DNA of 51,779 nucleotides from assembly GCA_021786825.1 (NCBI GenBank), contig JAJYMS010000111.1:1-51779 (forward strand), written 5' to 3'. The DNA comes from Bacillota bacterium (lineage in GTDB: Bacteria > Bacillota > Sulfobacillia > JAMDAP01 > JAJYMS01). Positions 8,647 to 16,050 of the stretch are shown here, one piece after another; position 1 is the stretch's first letter; each line of letters opens with the position of its first letter. Both the position numbers and the translations under genes were made by a program. A model generated the notes under the pieces. That model had not been told where the DNA came from, searched no databases, and saw only the letters and a list, made by a program, of their open reading frames with translations.

Positions 8647-9843
8647 ATGCAAGCGCCTGACGATAATTTGAATCAGCCTGGGGTCCCGCGGCTGCGGACG
8701 CGCGTCAGGTGGCTCACCCCGGTGGTGGCCGCCGTGGTCCTGCTCAGCCTGGCCCTGCCGGGCGACCGGCCGGGGGCGGCCGACCCGTCGTCTCCCGCCC
8801 CGCGTTCCTTCAGCCTGCCAGAGGCGATCGACCTGGCCATGGCCCAGAATCCGTCCATCGTGCGGGCCGGCCTGGCCGCCGACAAGGCGGCCATCCAGGC
8901 CGCCACCGCCGAGCGGCGCTACGAGGACGCCAGCGTCCACGACTTCACCTCGCGGATGCCTCTCGGCCCGGACCCGATGGACCAGAACACGGTGACGATG
9001 CTCAAGAGCCAGGCCGAGACGGGGCTGTCGCTGGCCCAGGCGGGGCGGCAACTGGTTGGCCAGGCGCTCCGGATGCAGGTCCAGCGCGCCTACCTGGAGG
9101 CGCGGAAGGCGCGGGAGGGGGAGAAGATCGCCCAGGCTGACCAGGCGCGGGCCGAGGCGCAGTTCAAGGTCGCTCAGGCCCGATTGGACGCCGGCATGGC
9201 GCCCAGGAGCGAGGTGCTGAACGCCCAGGCCCGCCTCACCATGGCCCGGGCCGCCGCGGCCCGGGCGGGGCGGCTGCGGAAGATGGCCGACATCACCCTG
9301 CGGCAGGTCGTGGGCCTGGACCAACATACGCCGCTGGTGCTGACCACCTCCTTCGGCCGGGGCGCGGTCAGCGCGGTGGCGGGGGTGGACCTGGAGGCCA
9401 AGATCAGCCAGGCCCTGGCGCAGCGCTTTGACGTCCTGCAAGCCCGGGACGCCCTGCAGTTGCAGCAGACCAACTTCCAGCTCATCGACCGTCGCTACCT
9501 CTCGCAGACGGACGTCTGGAAGCTGGCGGACCTGGACGTGCGCGACGCCCAAGCCCACCTGGCGGAGGTTCAGTCGCAGGTCGACGCCCAGGTGCGGCAG
9601 GCCCACCTGCGCCTCCAGATGTACGAGGAGCAGTTGCAGGCTTTCGACCAGGGCCTCGAGGCCGCCCGCGAGGGGGTCCGGCTGGCCACCGCCAGTTACG
9701 GGGTGGGGCTGGCCACGCCGGCCGACGTGACCAACGCGGAGACCGCGCTCACCCAACTGGAGGCGCAGTCGCTGCAAACCCTCTTCGACTACAACCTGGC
9801 TCGCCTGGACTTCGACACCGCGACCGGGGAGGGACTCAAGTAA
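8647..9843 (+). CDS. TolC-family outer-membrane-efflux-type protein
   Basis: The ATG at 8647, preceded by GGGGGAAG, gives 398 residues; an earlier in-frame GTG at 8620 overlaps the previous stop codon. An N-terminal hydrophobic segment (about 20-38) looks like a signal peptide ending near GAADP. Two OEP-type repeats follow, each beginning with a pattern like FSLPEAIDLAMAQNPSIVRAGLAADK, with long amphipathic Ala/Gln/Arg helices. Residues such as LDAGMAPRSEVLNAQARL and YGVGLATPADVTNAETAL match TolC helix motifs. It is shorter than typical TolC (430-490). The presence of TolC in a spore-forming lineage is notable. Confidence 0.85.
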   Translation: MQAPDDNLNQPGVPRLRTRVRWLTPVVAAVVLLSLALPGDRPGAADPSSPAPRSFSLPEAIDLAMAQNPSIVRAGLAADKAAIQAATAERRYEDASVHDFTSRMPLGPDPMDQNTVTMLKSQAETGLSLAQAGRQLVGQALRMQVQRAYLEARKAREGEKIAQADQARAEAQFKVAQARLDAGMAPRSEVLNAQARLTMARAAAARAGRLRKMADITLRQVVGLDQHTPLVLTTSFGRGAVSAVAGVDLEAKISQALAQRFDVLQARDALQLQQTNFQLIDRRYLSQTDVWKLADLDVRDAQAHLAEVQSQVDAQVRQAHLRLQMYEEQLQAFDQGLEAAREGVRLATASYGVGLATPADVTNAETALTQLEAQSLQTLFDYNLARLDFDTATGEGLK

Positions 9844-10755
9844 ATGAAGGTGCTGGTGATGGGCAGCGGGGCGGTGGGCGGCTACTTCGGCGCCAACCTG
9901 GCGCGCGCCGGGGAGGACGTCTACTTTGTCGCCCGCGGCCCCCAGCTTGAGGCGCTGCGGCGCGGCGGGCTGCGGATCAACAGCGCCGCGCGGGGGGACT
10001 TCACGGTGTCCACCCGCGCCGGGACCACCGCCGAGGCGGCGCAGGCAGGCCCCTACGACTTGGTGCTCTTCGCGACCAAGAGCTACGACACCGAGGCCGC
10101 GGCGGCCCAGATCCTTCCCGCCCTGGGCCCCGGGACGGTGGTCCTTTCCTTACAAAACGGCGTCAACAACGAAGCGGTCCTGGGGCGGATCCTCGGCAAT
10201 CAGCGGGTGATGGGGGGCGTGGCCTACGTCGAGGCCGCCCTCATTGAACCGGGCGTCATCCGGCACTCCTCGGCGGGGCGGGTGATCGTCGGGGAAATGG
10301 ACGGGAGCCTCACCTCGCGTGTCCAGGCCGTCTGCGACCTCTTCGCCCGCGCCGCGGTTCCCTGCGAACGCTCGCCCGACATCGCGGCGGCCAAGTGGGA
10401 GAAGCTCCTGTTCAACTGCGCCCTTAACCCCATGACGGCCCTCGCCCGCCAGGGGATCGCCTCCATCGTGGCGATTCCCGAGGGGCGTGACACCTGCCGG
10501 CGGGTAATGGAGGAAGTCCGTGAAGTCGCCCGGGCGGCCGGGGTGGCCCTGCCCGAGGACGCCGTCCAGCGGCTGCTGGCTTTCGCGGCTAGCCGGGACA
10601 TGCACAGCTCCATGGAGTACGACCTGCTCCATGGCCGCCGGCTGGAGCTGGAGGCGTTGAACGGGGTCATTCTGCGCCTGGGCCGCCGCCATGGCGTCCA
10701 GACCCCGGTGAACGAGGCCCTCTACGCCCTGCTGAGGGCCATCGCCCCAGGCTGA
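9844..10755 (+). CDS. panE: 2-dehydropantoate 2-reductase (ketopantoate reductase)
   Basis: The 303-residue enzyme would reduce 2-dehydropantoate to pantoate with NADPH in coenzyme A synthesis. The nucleotide-binding motif GSGAVGGYFGANLARAG is at residues 7-23, the catalytic-Lys region is AAKWEKLLFNCALNP near 177-191, and the conserved Glu lies in HGRRLELEALNG. The ATG directly follows the TAA of the TolC-like gene (9841-9843), so it is probably cotranscribed with the efflux set although unrelated in function. PanE-family proteins also include other 2-oxoacid reductases, so substrate is likely but not proven. Confidence 0.88.
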   Translation: MKVLVMGSGAVGGYFGANLARAGEDVYFVARGPQLEALRRGGLRINSAARGDFTVSTRAGTTAEAAQAGPYDLVLFATKSYDTEAAAAQILPALGPGTVVLSLQNGVNNEAVLGRILGNQRVMGGVAYVEAALIEPGVIRHSSAGRVIVGEMDGSLTSRVQAVCDLFARAAVPCERSPDIAAAKWEKLLFNCALNPMTALARQGIASIVAIPEGRDTCRRVMEEVREVARAAGVALPEDAVQRLLAFAASRDMHSSMEYDLLHGRRLELEALNGVILRLGRRHGVQTPVNEALYALLRAIAPG

Positions 10756-10774
10756 TGGCCGCGCCGGGGCCTGT

Positions 10775-11533
10775 TCACATCACCAGCCCTCCGTTGGGGC
10801 TCCACACCTGCCCGGTGATGTAGCCCGCCTGGGGGGAGGCCAGAAACGCCACCGCCTCCGCGATCTCCTCGGGCCGTCCGAGGCGTCCCAGGGGGATCTC
10901 CCGGGCCAGGGCGTCAACCTCGTCGGCGGTGAGGCTGGCGAGCATCTCCGTGCCGACCGCTCCGGGGGCGACGGCGTTGACGGTGATCCCGGCGGGACCG
11001 ACCTCCCGGGCCAGGGCCCGGGTAAAGCCGATGATCCCGGCCTTCGCCGCCGAGTAAGCCACCTCGCAGGCCGCTCCGGTGAGCCCCCAGATGGAAGAAA
11101 CGTTAATGATCCGCCCCTGCCGGCGGCTGAGCATCCCCGGCAGGATCGCCTGGCAACAGTTGAAGGCCCCCTTGAGGTGGACCGCCATGAGGCGGTCCCA
11201 TGCCGTTTCAGGGAGGTCGGTGAGGAGGCCGTAGGAGGAGATCCCGGCGTTGTTTACAAGGATATCAGGCGGGCCGAGGCGCCTGGTGACCTCGGCGACC
11301 ATTCCCTGCACCGCTCCGGGGTCGGCCACGTCCGCCGGCCAGGTCAGGGCCGCGGCTCCGAGGCAGCGCAGTTCCGCTTCGACCTCGGTGGCCGCCTCGG
11401 CTCGCCGGAGGTAGTTTACGGCAACCCGCGCCCCGGACCGCCCCAAGGCCAGGGCGACCGCCCGCCCGATTCCCCGGGAGGCGCCGGTGACGAGGGCGAC
11501 CTTCCCTTCCAGCAGCTTCTGTTTGGGCATCAT
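10775..11533 (-). CDS. short-chain dehydrogenase/reductase, FabG-like
   Basis: The 252-residue Rossmann protein has the NADP-binding TGASRGIGRA motif near residues 17-26, NNAG, the catalytic Ser in NVSSIWG and the YSAAK Tyr-Lys pair, with a C-terminal GQVWSPNGGLVM close to FabG enzymes (GQ...DGG). It probably acts as 3-oxoacyl-ACP reductase or a related ketoreductase. Start choice is uncertain: tandem ATGs at 11533 and 11530 agree with family length but have no good ribosome binding site, and the TTG at 11599 would add 22 unlikely residues. It diverges from the superoxide dismutase gene. Confidence 0.85.
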   Translation of the reverse strand: MMPKQKLLEGKVALVTGASRGIGRAVALALGRSGARVAVNYLRRAEAATEVEAELRCLGAAALTWPADVADPGAVQGMVAEVTRRLGPPDILVNNAGISSYGLLTDLPETAWDRLMAVHLKGAFNCCQAILPGMLSRRQGRIINVSSIWGLTGAACEVAYSAAKAGIIGFTRALAREVGPAGITVNAVAPGAVGTEMLASLTADEVDALAREIPLGRLGRPEEIAEAVAFLASPQAGYITGQVWSPNGGLVM

Positions 11534-11620
11534 AACCCCGACATTCTGCGGCCGGGGGCCTTCTTCCTGTAGGCTTCCACCCGGCGGGGGGTAAAACAAT
11601 TAAATAAAACAAAAACCATC

Positions 11621-11650
11621 TTTACAATGATAATGATTGTATGTTATATT
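11621..11650 (+). promoter_or_regulatory. superoxide dismutase promoter with Fur/PerR-like box
   Basis: TTTACA (-35, 11621-11626) and TATATT (-10, 11645-11650) are spaced 18 bases. Between and overlapping them is TGATAATGATTGTAT (11628-11642), which matches the 7-1-7 Fur/PerR consensus TGATAATNATTATCA at 13 of 15 positions. Regulator binding there would occlude RNA polymerase, so the dismutase is likely repressed by a Fur-family metalloregulator. The AT-rich block is conspicuous in GC-rich DNA. Confidence 0.6.
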
Positions 11651-11690
11651 GCAGACGAGGCAAACGCCCAAAAAAAGGAGGTCTGTGAGC

Positions 11691-12293
11691 ATGTCCCACA
11701 TCGCCAGGGAACTGAAGCCGGCCGGGGAACTCCGGGCTATTTCCAAGCGTCAGATCGAAGAGCACCACGACGTTCTTTACCGGGGCTACGTCAACAAGCT
11801 CAACGAAATCGAAGCTAAGCTGGCGGAAGCCAACCCGGCGGAAGGGAACCCAACCTACAGCCTGATTCGGGAGTTGAAGAAGGAAGAGGTCTTCGCCACC
11901 AACGCCCTCCGCCTGCACGAGGGCTATTTCGAAAACCTTGCCCCCGGGGGGCAGCGACCCGCCGGAGCGGCCCTGGAACTGATCATCCAGGACTTCGGGG
12001 GGTACGACGCCTGGGAGGCGGAGTTCAAGGGGATGGGCATGGCCGCGCGGGGGTGGGTGGTGCTCGCCTTCGACTGGAACGACCGGCGGCTGCACAACTA
12101 CCTGTCGGACATTCACTCGGACGGGGTGTGGAACGCGTCACCCCTGCTGATCCTGGACGTCTACGAGCACGCTTACATGATCGACCACGGCACGGCCCGC
12201 AAGGCCTACCTGGAGGCGTTCCTGCAGAACATCAACTGGGAGGCGGTGAACCGGCGGACCGAAAGCCTGCGGCTGCTGAATCACCGGCCATAG
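11691..12293 (+). CDS. Fe/Mn superoxide dismutase family protein
   Basis: The ATG at 11691 sits behind AAAAAAGGAGG; the product is 200 residues, the usual length. The four metal ligands are recognisable as His25 (IEEHHD), His76 (LHEGYF), Asp156 and His160 (LDVYEHAY). Expected role: superoxide dismutation in the cytoplasm. It is divergent: the second-shell Trp of DVWEHAY is Tyr, the usual KHH is VLY, and His142 may occupy the position held by Gln in most enzymes (His in mycobacterial Fe-SOD). The promoter carries a Fur/PerR-like box. Activity and metal need testing. Confidence 0.85.
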   Translation: MSHIARELKPAGELRAISKRQIEEHHDVLYRGYVNKLNEIEAKLAEANPAEGNPTYSLIRELKKEEVFATNALRLHEGYFENLAPGGQRPAGAALELIIQDFGGYDAWEAEFKGMGMAARGWVVLAFDWNDRRLHNYLSDIHSDGVWNASPLLILDVYEHAYMIDHGTARKAYLEAFLQNINWEAVNRRTESLRLLNHRP

Positions 12294-12329
12294 ACCCGGA
12301 GCATTGGAAGCTTGCCGCTCCCGCCGTAA

Positions 12330-12352
12330 GGGCCGCCCAACCGTGGCGGCCC
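12330..12352. terminator. bidirectional terminator-like hairpin
   Basis: GGGCCGCC (12330-12337) and GGCGGCCC (12345-12352) form an 8-bp GC stem with a 7-base loop, between the dismutase stop and the convergent DUF1540 stop. No T-run follows on either strand, so termination strength is uncertain. Confidence 0.5.
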
Positions 12353-12356
12353 GGCG

Positions 12357-12602
12357 TCATTGGGGGGCTCCGTGGCCCGGGTGGTGCCCGGCCTGGTCGA
12401 GAACGTCGCGCGCCGCGGCGGGCCGGTGCTCGGACGGGTCGAGGCGGTGATGGGCCTCTTCTTCCGGCTGGAAGCTCATGCAGTTGACCGCTTCGGTGGA
12501 GTGGGCCAGGCCGTCGTGGGCGGCGACCCGGATCGTCTCGCGGCCGCAGATCTCGCTCTCGTTGTGGAAACAGTTGGTGACGTTGCAAAAGACCTTGGAC
12601 AT
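12357..12602 (-). CDS. DUF1540 domain protein
   Basis: The ATG at 12602 follows GGAGGTG by about 6 bases. The 81-residue product begins MSKVFCNVTNC and has the small Cys pattern of DUF1540: Cys-x4-Cys-x7-Cys then a distal Cys in VNCMSF, likely a metal or Fe-S site. The tail after residue 48 is His/Pro/Arg-rich and outside the family core. DUF1540 proteins are common in clostridial spore formers and have no established function. A second, diverged copy lies at 40544-40768. Confidence 0.75.
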   Translation of the reverse strand: MSKVFCNVTNCFHNESEICGRETIRVAAHDGLAHSTEAVNCMSFQPEEEAHHRLDPSEHRPAAARDVLDQAGHHPGHGAPQ

Positions 12603-12772
12603 GACGCGCACCTCCGCACCGGTTAGTATCAGGTTGGACGCAACCGGTTATGCTCTCTTCTGATTCTTCTTGATAAGGCGAGCGGGCCGGAGCGAAGAGG
12701 ATTCCGTTTAATCGTGTGGAATGTGTACGGTTGGGAGCGTTCGTCAATATTACTGGGAAGGAGGGATACGGT

Positions 12773-13063
12773 TTGGCTCTCAAGATCACTGAGGAGTGCA
12801 TCGCCTGCGGCGCCTGCGAGCCGGAATGCCCCAACGAGGCCATCGCCGCCGGGGATCCTATCTATTTGATCGATCCCGATAAGTGCACTGAGTGCCTGGG
12901 CTATTACGACGATCAGCAGTGCCAGGCGGTGTGCCCGGTGGCGTGCTGCCCGCCGGACCCGGATCACCCGGAGAGCAAGGACGACCTGCTGAAGAAGTTT
13001 CATGCCCTGCACCCCGGCGAGGAGCCGAAAAACGTGGACACCTGGAAGGCCCCGGAGGCCTAG
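12773..13063 (+). CDS. YfhL-type 2[4Fe-4S] ferredoxin
   Basis: The TTG at 12773 follows GGAAGGAGGG; the product is 96 residues. The first cluster motif is CIACGACEPECP and the second is CTECLGYYDDQQCQAVCP, i.e. Cys-x2-Cys-x8-Cys-x3-Cys. An expanded second motif with a C-terminal extension is typical of the Alvin/YfhL class of low-potential ferredoxins. It is a cytoplasmic electron carrier, with no partner gene adjacent. Inverted repeats lie 47 bases downstream, consistent with a single-gene transcript. Confidence 0.92.
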   Translation: MALKITEECIACGACEPECPNEAIAAGDPIYLIDPDKCTECLGYYDDQQCQAVCPVACCPPDPDHPESKDDLLKKFHALHPGEEPKNVDTWKAPEA

Positions 13064-13109
13064 GACGGGACCAGGTGCTTCTGCAAGACAGGATAGGATT
13101 TTGAGGCGA

Positions 13110-13138
13110 AGCGAGGGTGGCCATCGGCCACCCTCGCT
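13110..13138 (+). terminator. perfect 13-bp hairpin after the ferredoxin gene
   Basis: AGCGAGGGTGGCC (13110-13122) pairs perfectly with 13126-13138 around a 3-base loop. The following bases are CTGTGTGG, not a T-run. It lies between the ferredoxin stop and the pilus operon, so it is a plausible terminator or insulating hairpin. The remaining 13139-13305 holds no ribosome binding site or gene I can support. Confidence 0.55.
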
Positions 13139-13305
13139 CTGTGTGGCCCGGTGGAAGGTCCGGCAGTCTTTGCGCCCCGGAAGCGCAGAATTTGCGGGAC
13201 CCCGGAGGGCTTGATTCGGTCGGGTGGCCTCCTCAGGTCCGGGAGGCTGGCACGCGTCTTGCTAGACAAGATTGGCCGGAAGAAGAGTCGGGGCAGGGCG
13301 GTGGA

Positions 13306-14982
13306 ATGATGGAACTGCCCAAGAAGCGGTTGGGCAATGTGCTGGTGGAAGCGGGGTTAATAACCCCCGAACAGTTGGCCCAGGCCTTGGAACTGCAGGA
13401 GGCAGCCGGGGTGCGGCTGGGCCAGGTACTGGTTGCCCGGGGGTTGGTCAACGACATCGATGTGGCCAAGACCGTTGCCGCCCAGATGGGTTTGTCGTTC
13501 ATTCCGGACGCCGAACTGCGGCCGGATCCCGCCGTGGCCCGGCTGATCCCGGAGAGCCTGGCGCGGCGCTTCCTGGTGTTGCCCCTGGAGGAGCGGGGAG
13601 ACCGGTTGGTCCTGGGGATGGTGGATCCCTTCAATGTTTTTGCCGCCGACGAGGTGCGAAAAATCGTCGGCCGTGAGATAACTCCGGTGGTGGTCACCGA
13701 GCGCGGCCTGAACAAGGCTGTACAGCAGGTTTACTACCTTGAGGGCCTGCCCGACGCCCCTCCTCCGGCCCGGGTCGAGAAAAAACCGGGCTACCGGGTT
13801 CGGGAGGCCGCGGAAGACGCCCCGACGGTCCGGCTGGCGAACAGCATTATCCAGCGGGCCATCGACGAACGAGCCAGTGACATCCACGTCGAGCCCCAGG
13901 CAAACGGGCTCCGGATCCGTTACCGCATCGACGGCGTCTTGCAGGAAGCCCTGGCGCTGCCCGAGGCGGCCCACGCGACCCTGGTGTCCAGGTTGAAGAT
14001 CATGGCCGCCATGGACATCTCCGAACGCCGCCTGCCGCAGGATGGGCGCATTCAGATCAAGGAATCCGACCGTGAGGTGGACCTGCGGGTCTCGACGCTC
14101 CCGACCATCCATGGAGAGAAGGTCGTCATTCGCGTGCTCGACAAGACGCGGGGCGTCATGCAACTTGCCCAGTTGGGCTTTACGCCTCAAACCCTGGAGC
14201 GCTACCTGGCCGCCATCAAGCAGCCCCACGGCACCGTGCTGGTCACGGGTCCCACCGGCAGCGGTAAAACCACCACGTTGATGGCCACGTTACAAGAGTT
14301 GAACTCCCCCGGGAAGAACATCATCACCGTCGAGGACCCGGTCGAGTACTACATCCCCGGCGTGAACCACGTGCAAATCAACCCCAAAGCCGGCCTCGGT
14401 TTTGCCAGCGGCCTGCGGGCCATCTTGCGGCAGGACCCCAACATCATCATGGTAGGCGAGATCCGCGACCGCGAGACGGCTGAAATCGCCATTCGCGCCG
14501 CGCTCACCGGCCACCTGGTTTTTTCCACCATTCACACCAACGACGCCGCGGGAGCCCTCAACCGGCTCGTCGACATGGGGGTGGAACCTTTTCTGGTGGC
14601 TTCCTCGGTCAATGCCATTCTGTCCCAGCGGCTGGTGCGGTTGCTCTGCCCGCGCTGCAAGGAGCCCTACGTACTGGCCCCCGGCGCGGCCGAGCGGGCT
14701 GGGCTGGGGCTGCCGGACCACCCCATCCGGCTCTTCCGGGCGGCGGGGTGCCCCGCCTGCAACAACACCGGCTACTCCGGCCGCGTCGGGCTGTTTGAGA
14801 TCTTGACCGTGACGCCCGCGATTCGCGGCCTGGTCACGCAGAAAGCGGTCGCCGGCGTCATCGCCGGCCAGGCGGTGGCCGAGGGCATGCGGCCTCTCCT
14901 GGAAGACAGCGTCGACAAGGCGATACGCGGCCTCACCACCCTGGAGGAAGTGCTGCGGGTGGGTTTTGCGGAGAAGTACTGA
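13306..14982 (+). CDS. pilB: type IV pilus assembly ATPase PilB (GspE family)
   Basis: The tandem ATGs at 13306/13309 follow GGGCGGTGG; the longer reading gives 558 residues. An MshEN-type N-terminal domain (about 1-150) with RLGQVLVARGLV repeats is followed by the secretion-ATPase core: Walker A GPTGSGKT at 315-322, Asp box, Walker B (IIMVGEIRD) and His box (FSTIHTNDA). Four cysteines in CPRC (448, 451) and CPAC (482, 485) form the zinc site of extension ATPases. It powers pilus polymerisation at the inner membrane. pilT and pilC follow closely. Confidence 0.95.
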   Translation: MMELPKKRLGNVLVEAGLITPEQLAQALELQEAAGVRLGQVLVARGLVNDIDVAKTVAAQMGLSFIPDAELRPDPAVARLIPESLARRFLVLPLEERGDRLVLGMVDPFNVFAADEVRKIVGREITPVVVTERGLNKAVQQVYYLEGLPDAPPPARVEKKPGYRVREAAEDAPTVRLANSIIQRAIDERASDIHVEPQANGLRIRYRIDGVLQEALALPEAAHATLVSRLKIMAAMDISERRLPQDGRIQIKESDREVDLRVSTLPTIHGEKVVIRVLDKTRGVMQLAQLGFTPQTLERYLAAIKQPHGTVLVTGPTGSGKTTTLMATLQELNSPGKNIITVEDPVEYYIPGVNHVQINPKAGLGFASGLRAILRQDPNIIMVGEIRDRETAEIAIRAALTGHLVFSTIHTNDAAGALNRLVDMGVEPFLVASSVNAILSQRLVRLLCPRCKEPYVLAPGAAERAGLGLPDHPIRLFRAAGCPACNNTGYSGRVGLFEILTVTPAIRGLVTQKAVAGVIAGQAVAEGMRPLLEDSVDKAIRGLTTLEEVLRVGFAEKY

Positions 14983-15002
14983 CAACCAGGAAGGTGGCAC
15001 CC

Positions 15003-16034
15003 GTGGAGATCCTTGAACTGCTCAGGCTGGCCGGCGAAGCCGGCGCCTCGGACCTGCACCTCACCGTCGATCTGCCGCCCGTGCAGCGGCTAAACGGCGA
15101 ACTGGTCACCCTGGCCCTGCCCCCGCTCACCGCCCGGGAGATCGCGCAGGCCCTGGAGACGATGTTACCCGACGAGGCTCAGGGCCGAAAGGTCCAGGAA
15201 ACGGGCGACCTGGATTTCGCCTTCGGGGTTGGTGGGCTGGGGCGCTTCCGCGTCAACGCCTTCCGGCAGCGGGGCAGCCTCTCCCTGGCGATTCGCGTGA
15301 TCCCTCACCAGGTACCGTCGTTGAGCCAACTGGGGGTGCCGGAGATCGTACCCGCCCTGGCGTTGAGCGGGCGCGGGCTGGTCCTGGTCACCGGTCCCAC
15401 CGGCAGCGGCAAGTCCACCACCCTGGCGGCCATGGTGGAGGAGATCAACCAGCGGCGGAGCTGCCACGTGGTGACCCTGGAAGATCCGGTCGAGTACCTG
15501 CACAAGCACGGGCTGAGCGTTATTCACCAGCGGGAGATCGGCATCGACAGCCTGAGCTTTGCCGGGGCGCTGCGGGCGGCTCTGCGCCAGGATCCAGACG
15601 TGATCCTCCTGGGTGAGATGCGCGATTACGAAACCATTTCTACCGCGATCACGGCCGCCGAGACCGGGCACCTGGTGCTGGCCACGCTGCACACGGCCGA
15701 CGCCGCCGGAACCGTGGACCGGCTCATCGATGCCTTCCCTCCCCACCAGCAGGGACAGACGCGCGGCCAATTGGCGGCGGTGCTGCAGGGGGTTATCGCC
15801 CAGCGGCTCCTCGCGCGCCGTGATGGGCGGGGGCGTGTCGCGGCGCTGGAGGTACTGGTGGGGACCCCGGCGGTGCGAAACCTGATCCGGGAAGGTAAGA
15901 CGCACCAGTTGCCTTCGGCTATCCAGACCGGGGCCAAGTACGGAATGCGCACTATGGAACAGTCCTTGCAAGACCTGGTGGCACAGGGGATCATCGGTGA
16001 AGCCGAAACCGTACCCCAAAGGCCGGTGTATTGA
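15003..16034 (+). CDS. pilT: type IV pilus retraction ATPase PilT
   Basis: The GTG at 15003 follows AGGAAGGT by 7 bases, better than the GTG at 14994. The 343-residue protein lacks the long N-terminal domain of PilB and has ASDLHLTVDLPP at the start, Walker A GPTGSGKS at 131-138, Walker B (VILLGEMRD) and the PilT-typical AAETGHLVLATLHTADA with TVDRLIDAFPP. It would drive pilus depolymerisation and twitching. It sits between pilB and pilC in one transcript. Confidence 0.93.
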   Translation: MEILELLRLAGEAGASDLHLTVDLPPVQRLNGELVTLALPPLTAREIAQALETMLPDEAQGRKVQETGDLDFAFGVGGLGRFRVNAFRQRGSLSLAIRVIPHQVPSLSQLGVPEIVPALALSGRGLVLVTGPTGSGKSTTLAAMVEEINQRRSCHVVTLEDPVEYLHKHGLSVIHQREIGIDSLSFAGALRAALRQDPDVILLGEMRDYETISTAITAAETGHLVLATLHTADAAGTVDRLIDAFPPHQQGQTRGQLAAVLQGVIAQRLLARRDGRGRVAALEVLVGTPAVRNLIREGKTHQLPSAIQTGAKYGMRTMEQSLQDLVAQGIIGEAETVPQRPVY

Positions 16035-16050
16035 CTTGGGGGGAGCATAC

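Noticed and set aside
8587-9777. A 396-residue frame on the minus strand opposite the TolC-like gene
   Set aside because: It is low-complexity, rich in Gly, His, Arg and Gln, and covers a clear TolC-family gene on the plus strand. High-GC DNA produces such antisense frames throughout the window.
13139-13305. Possible riboswitch (for example cyclic-di-GMP type) before pilB
   Set aside because: I could not match conserved core sequences; only short GC-rich inverted repeats such as GCCTCC/GGAGGC are present, which are expected by chance.
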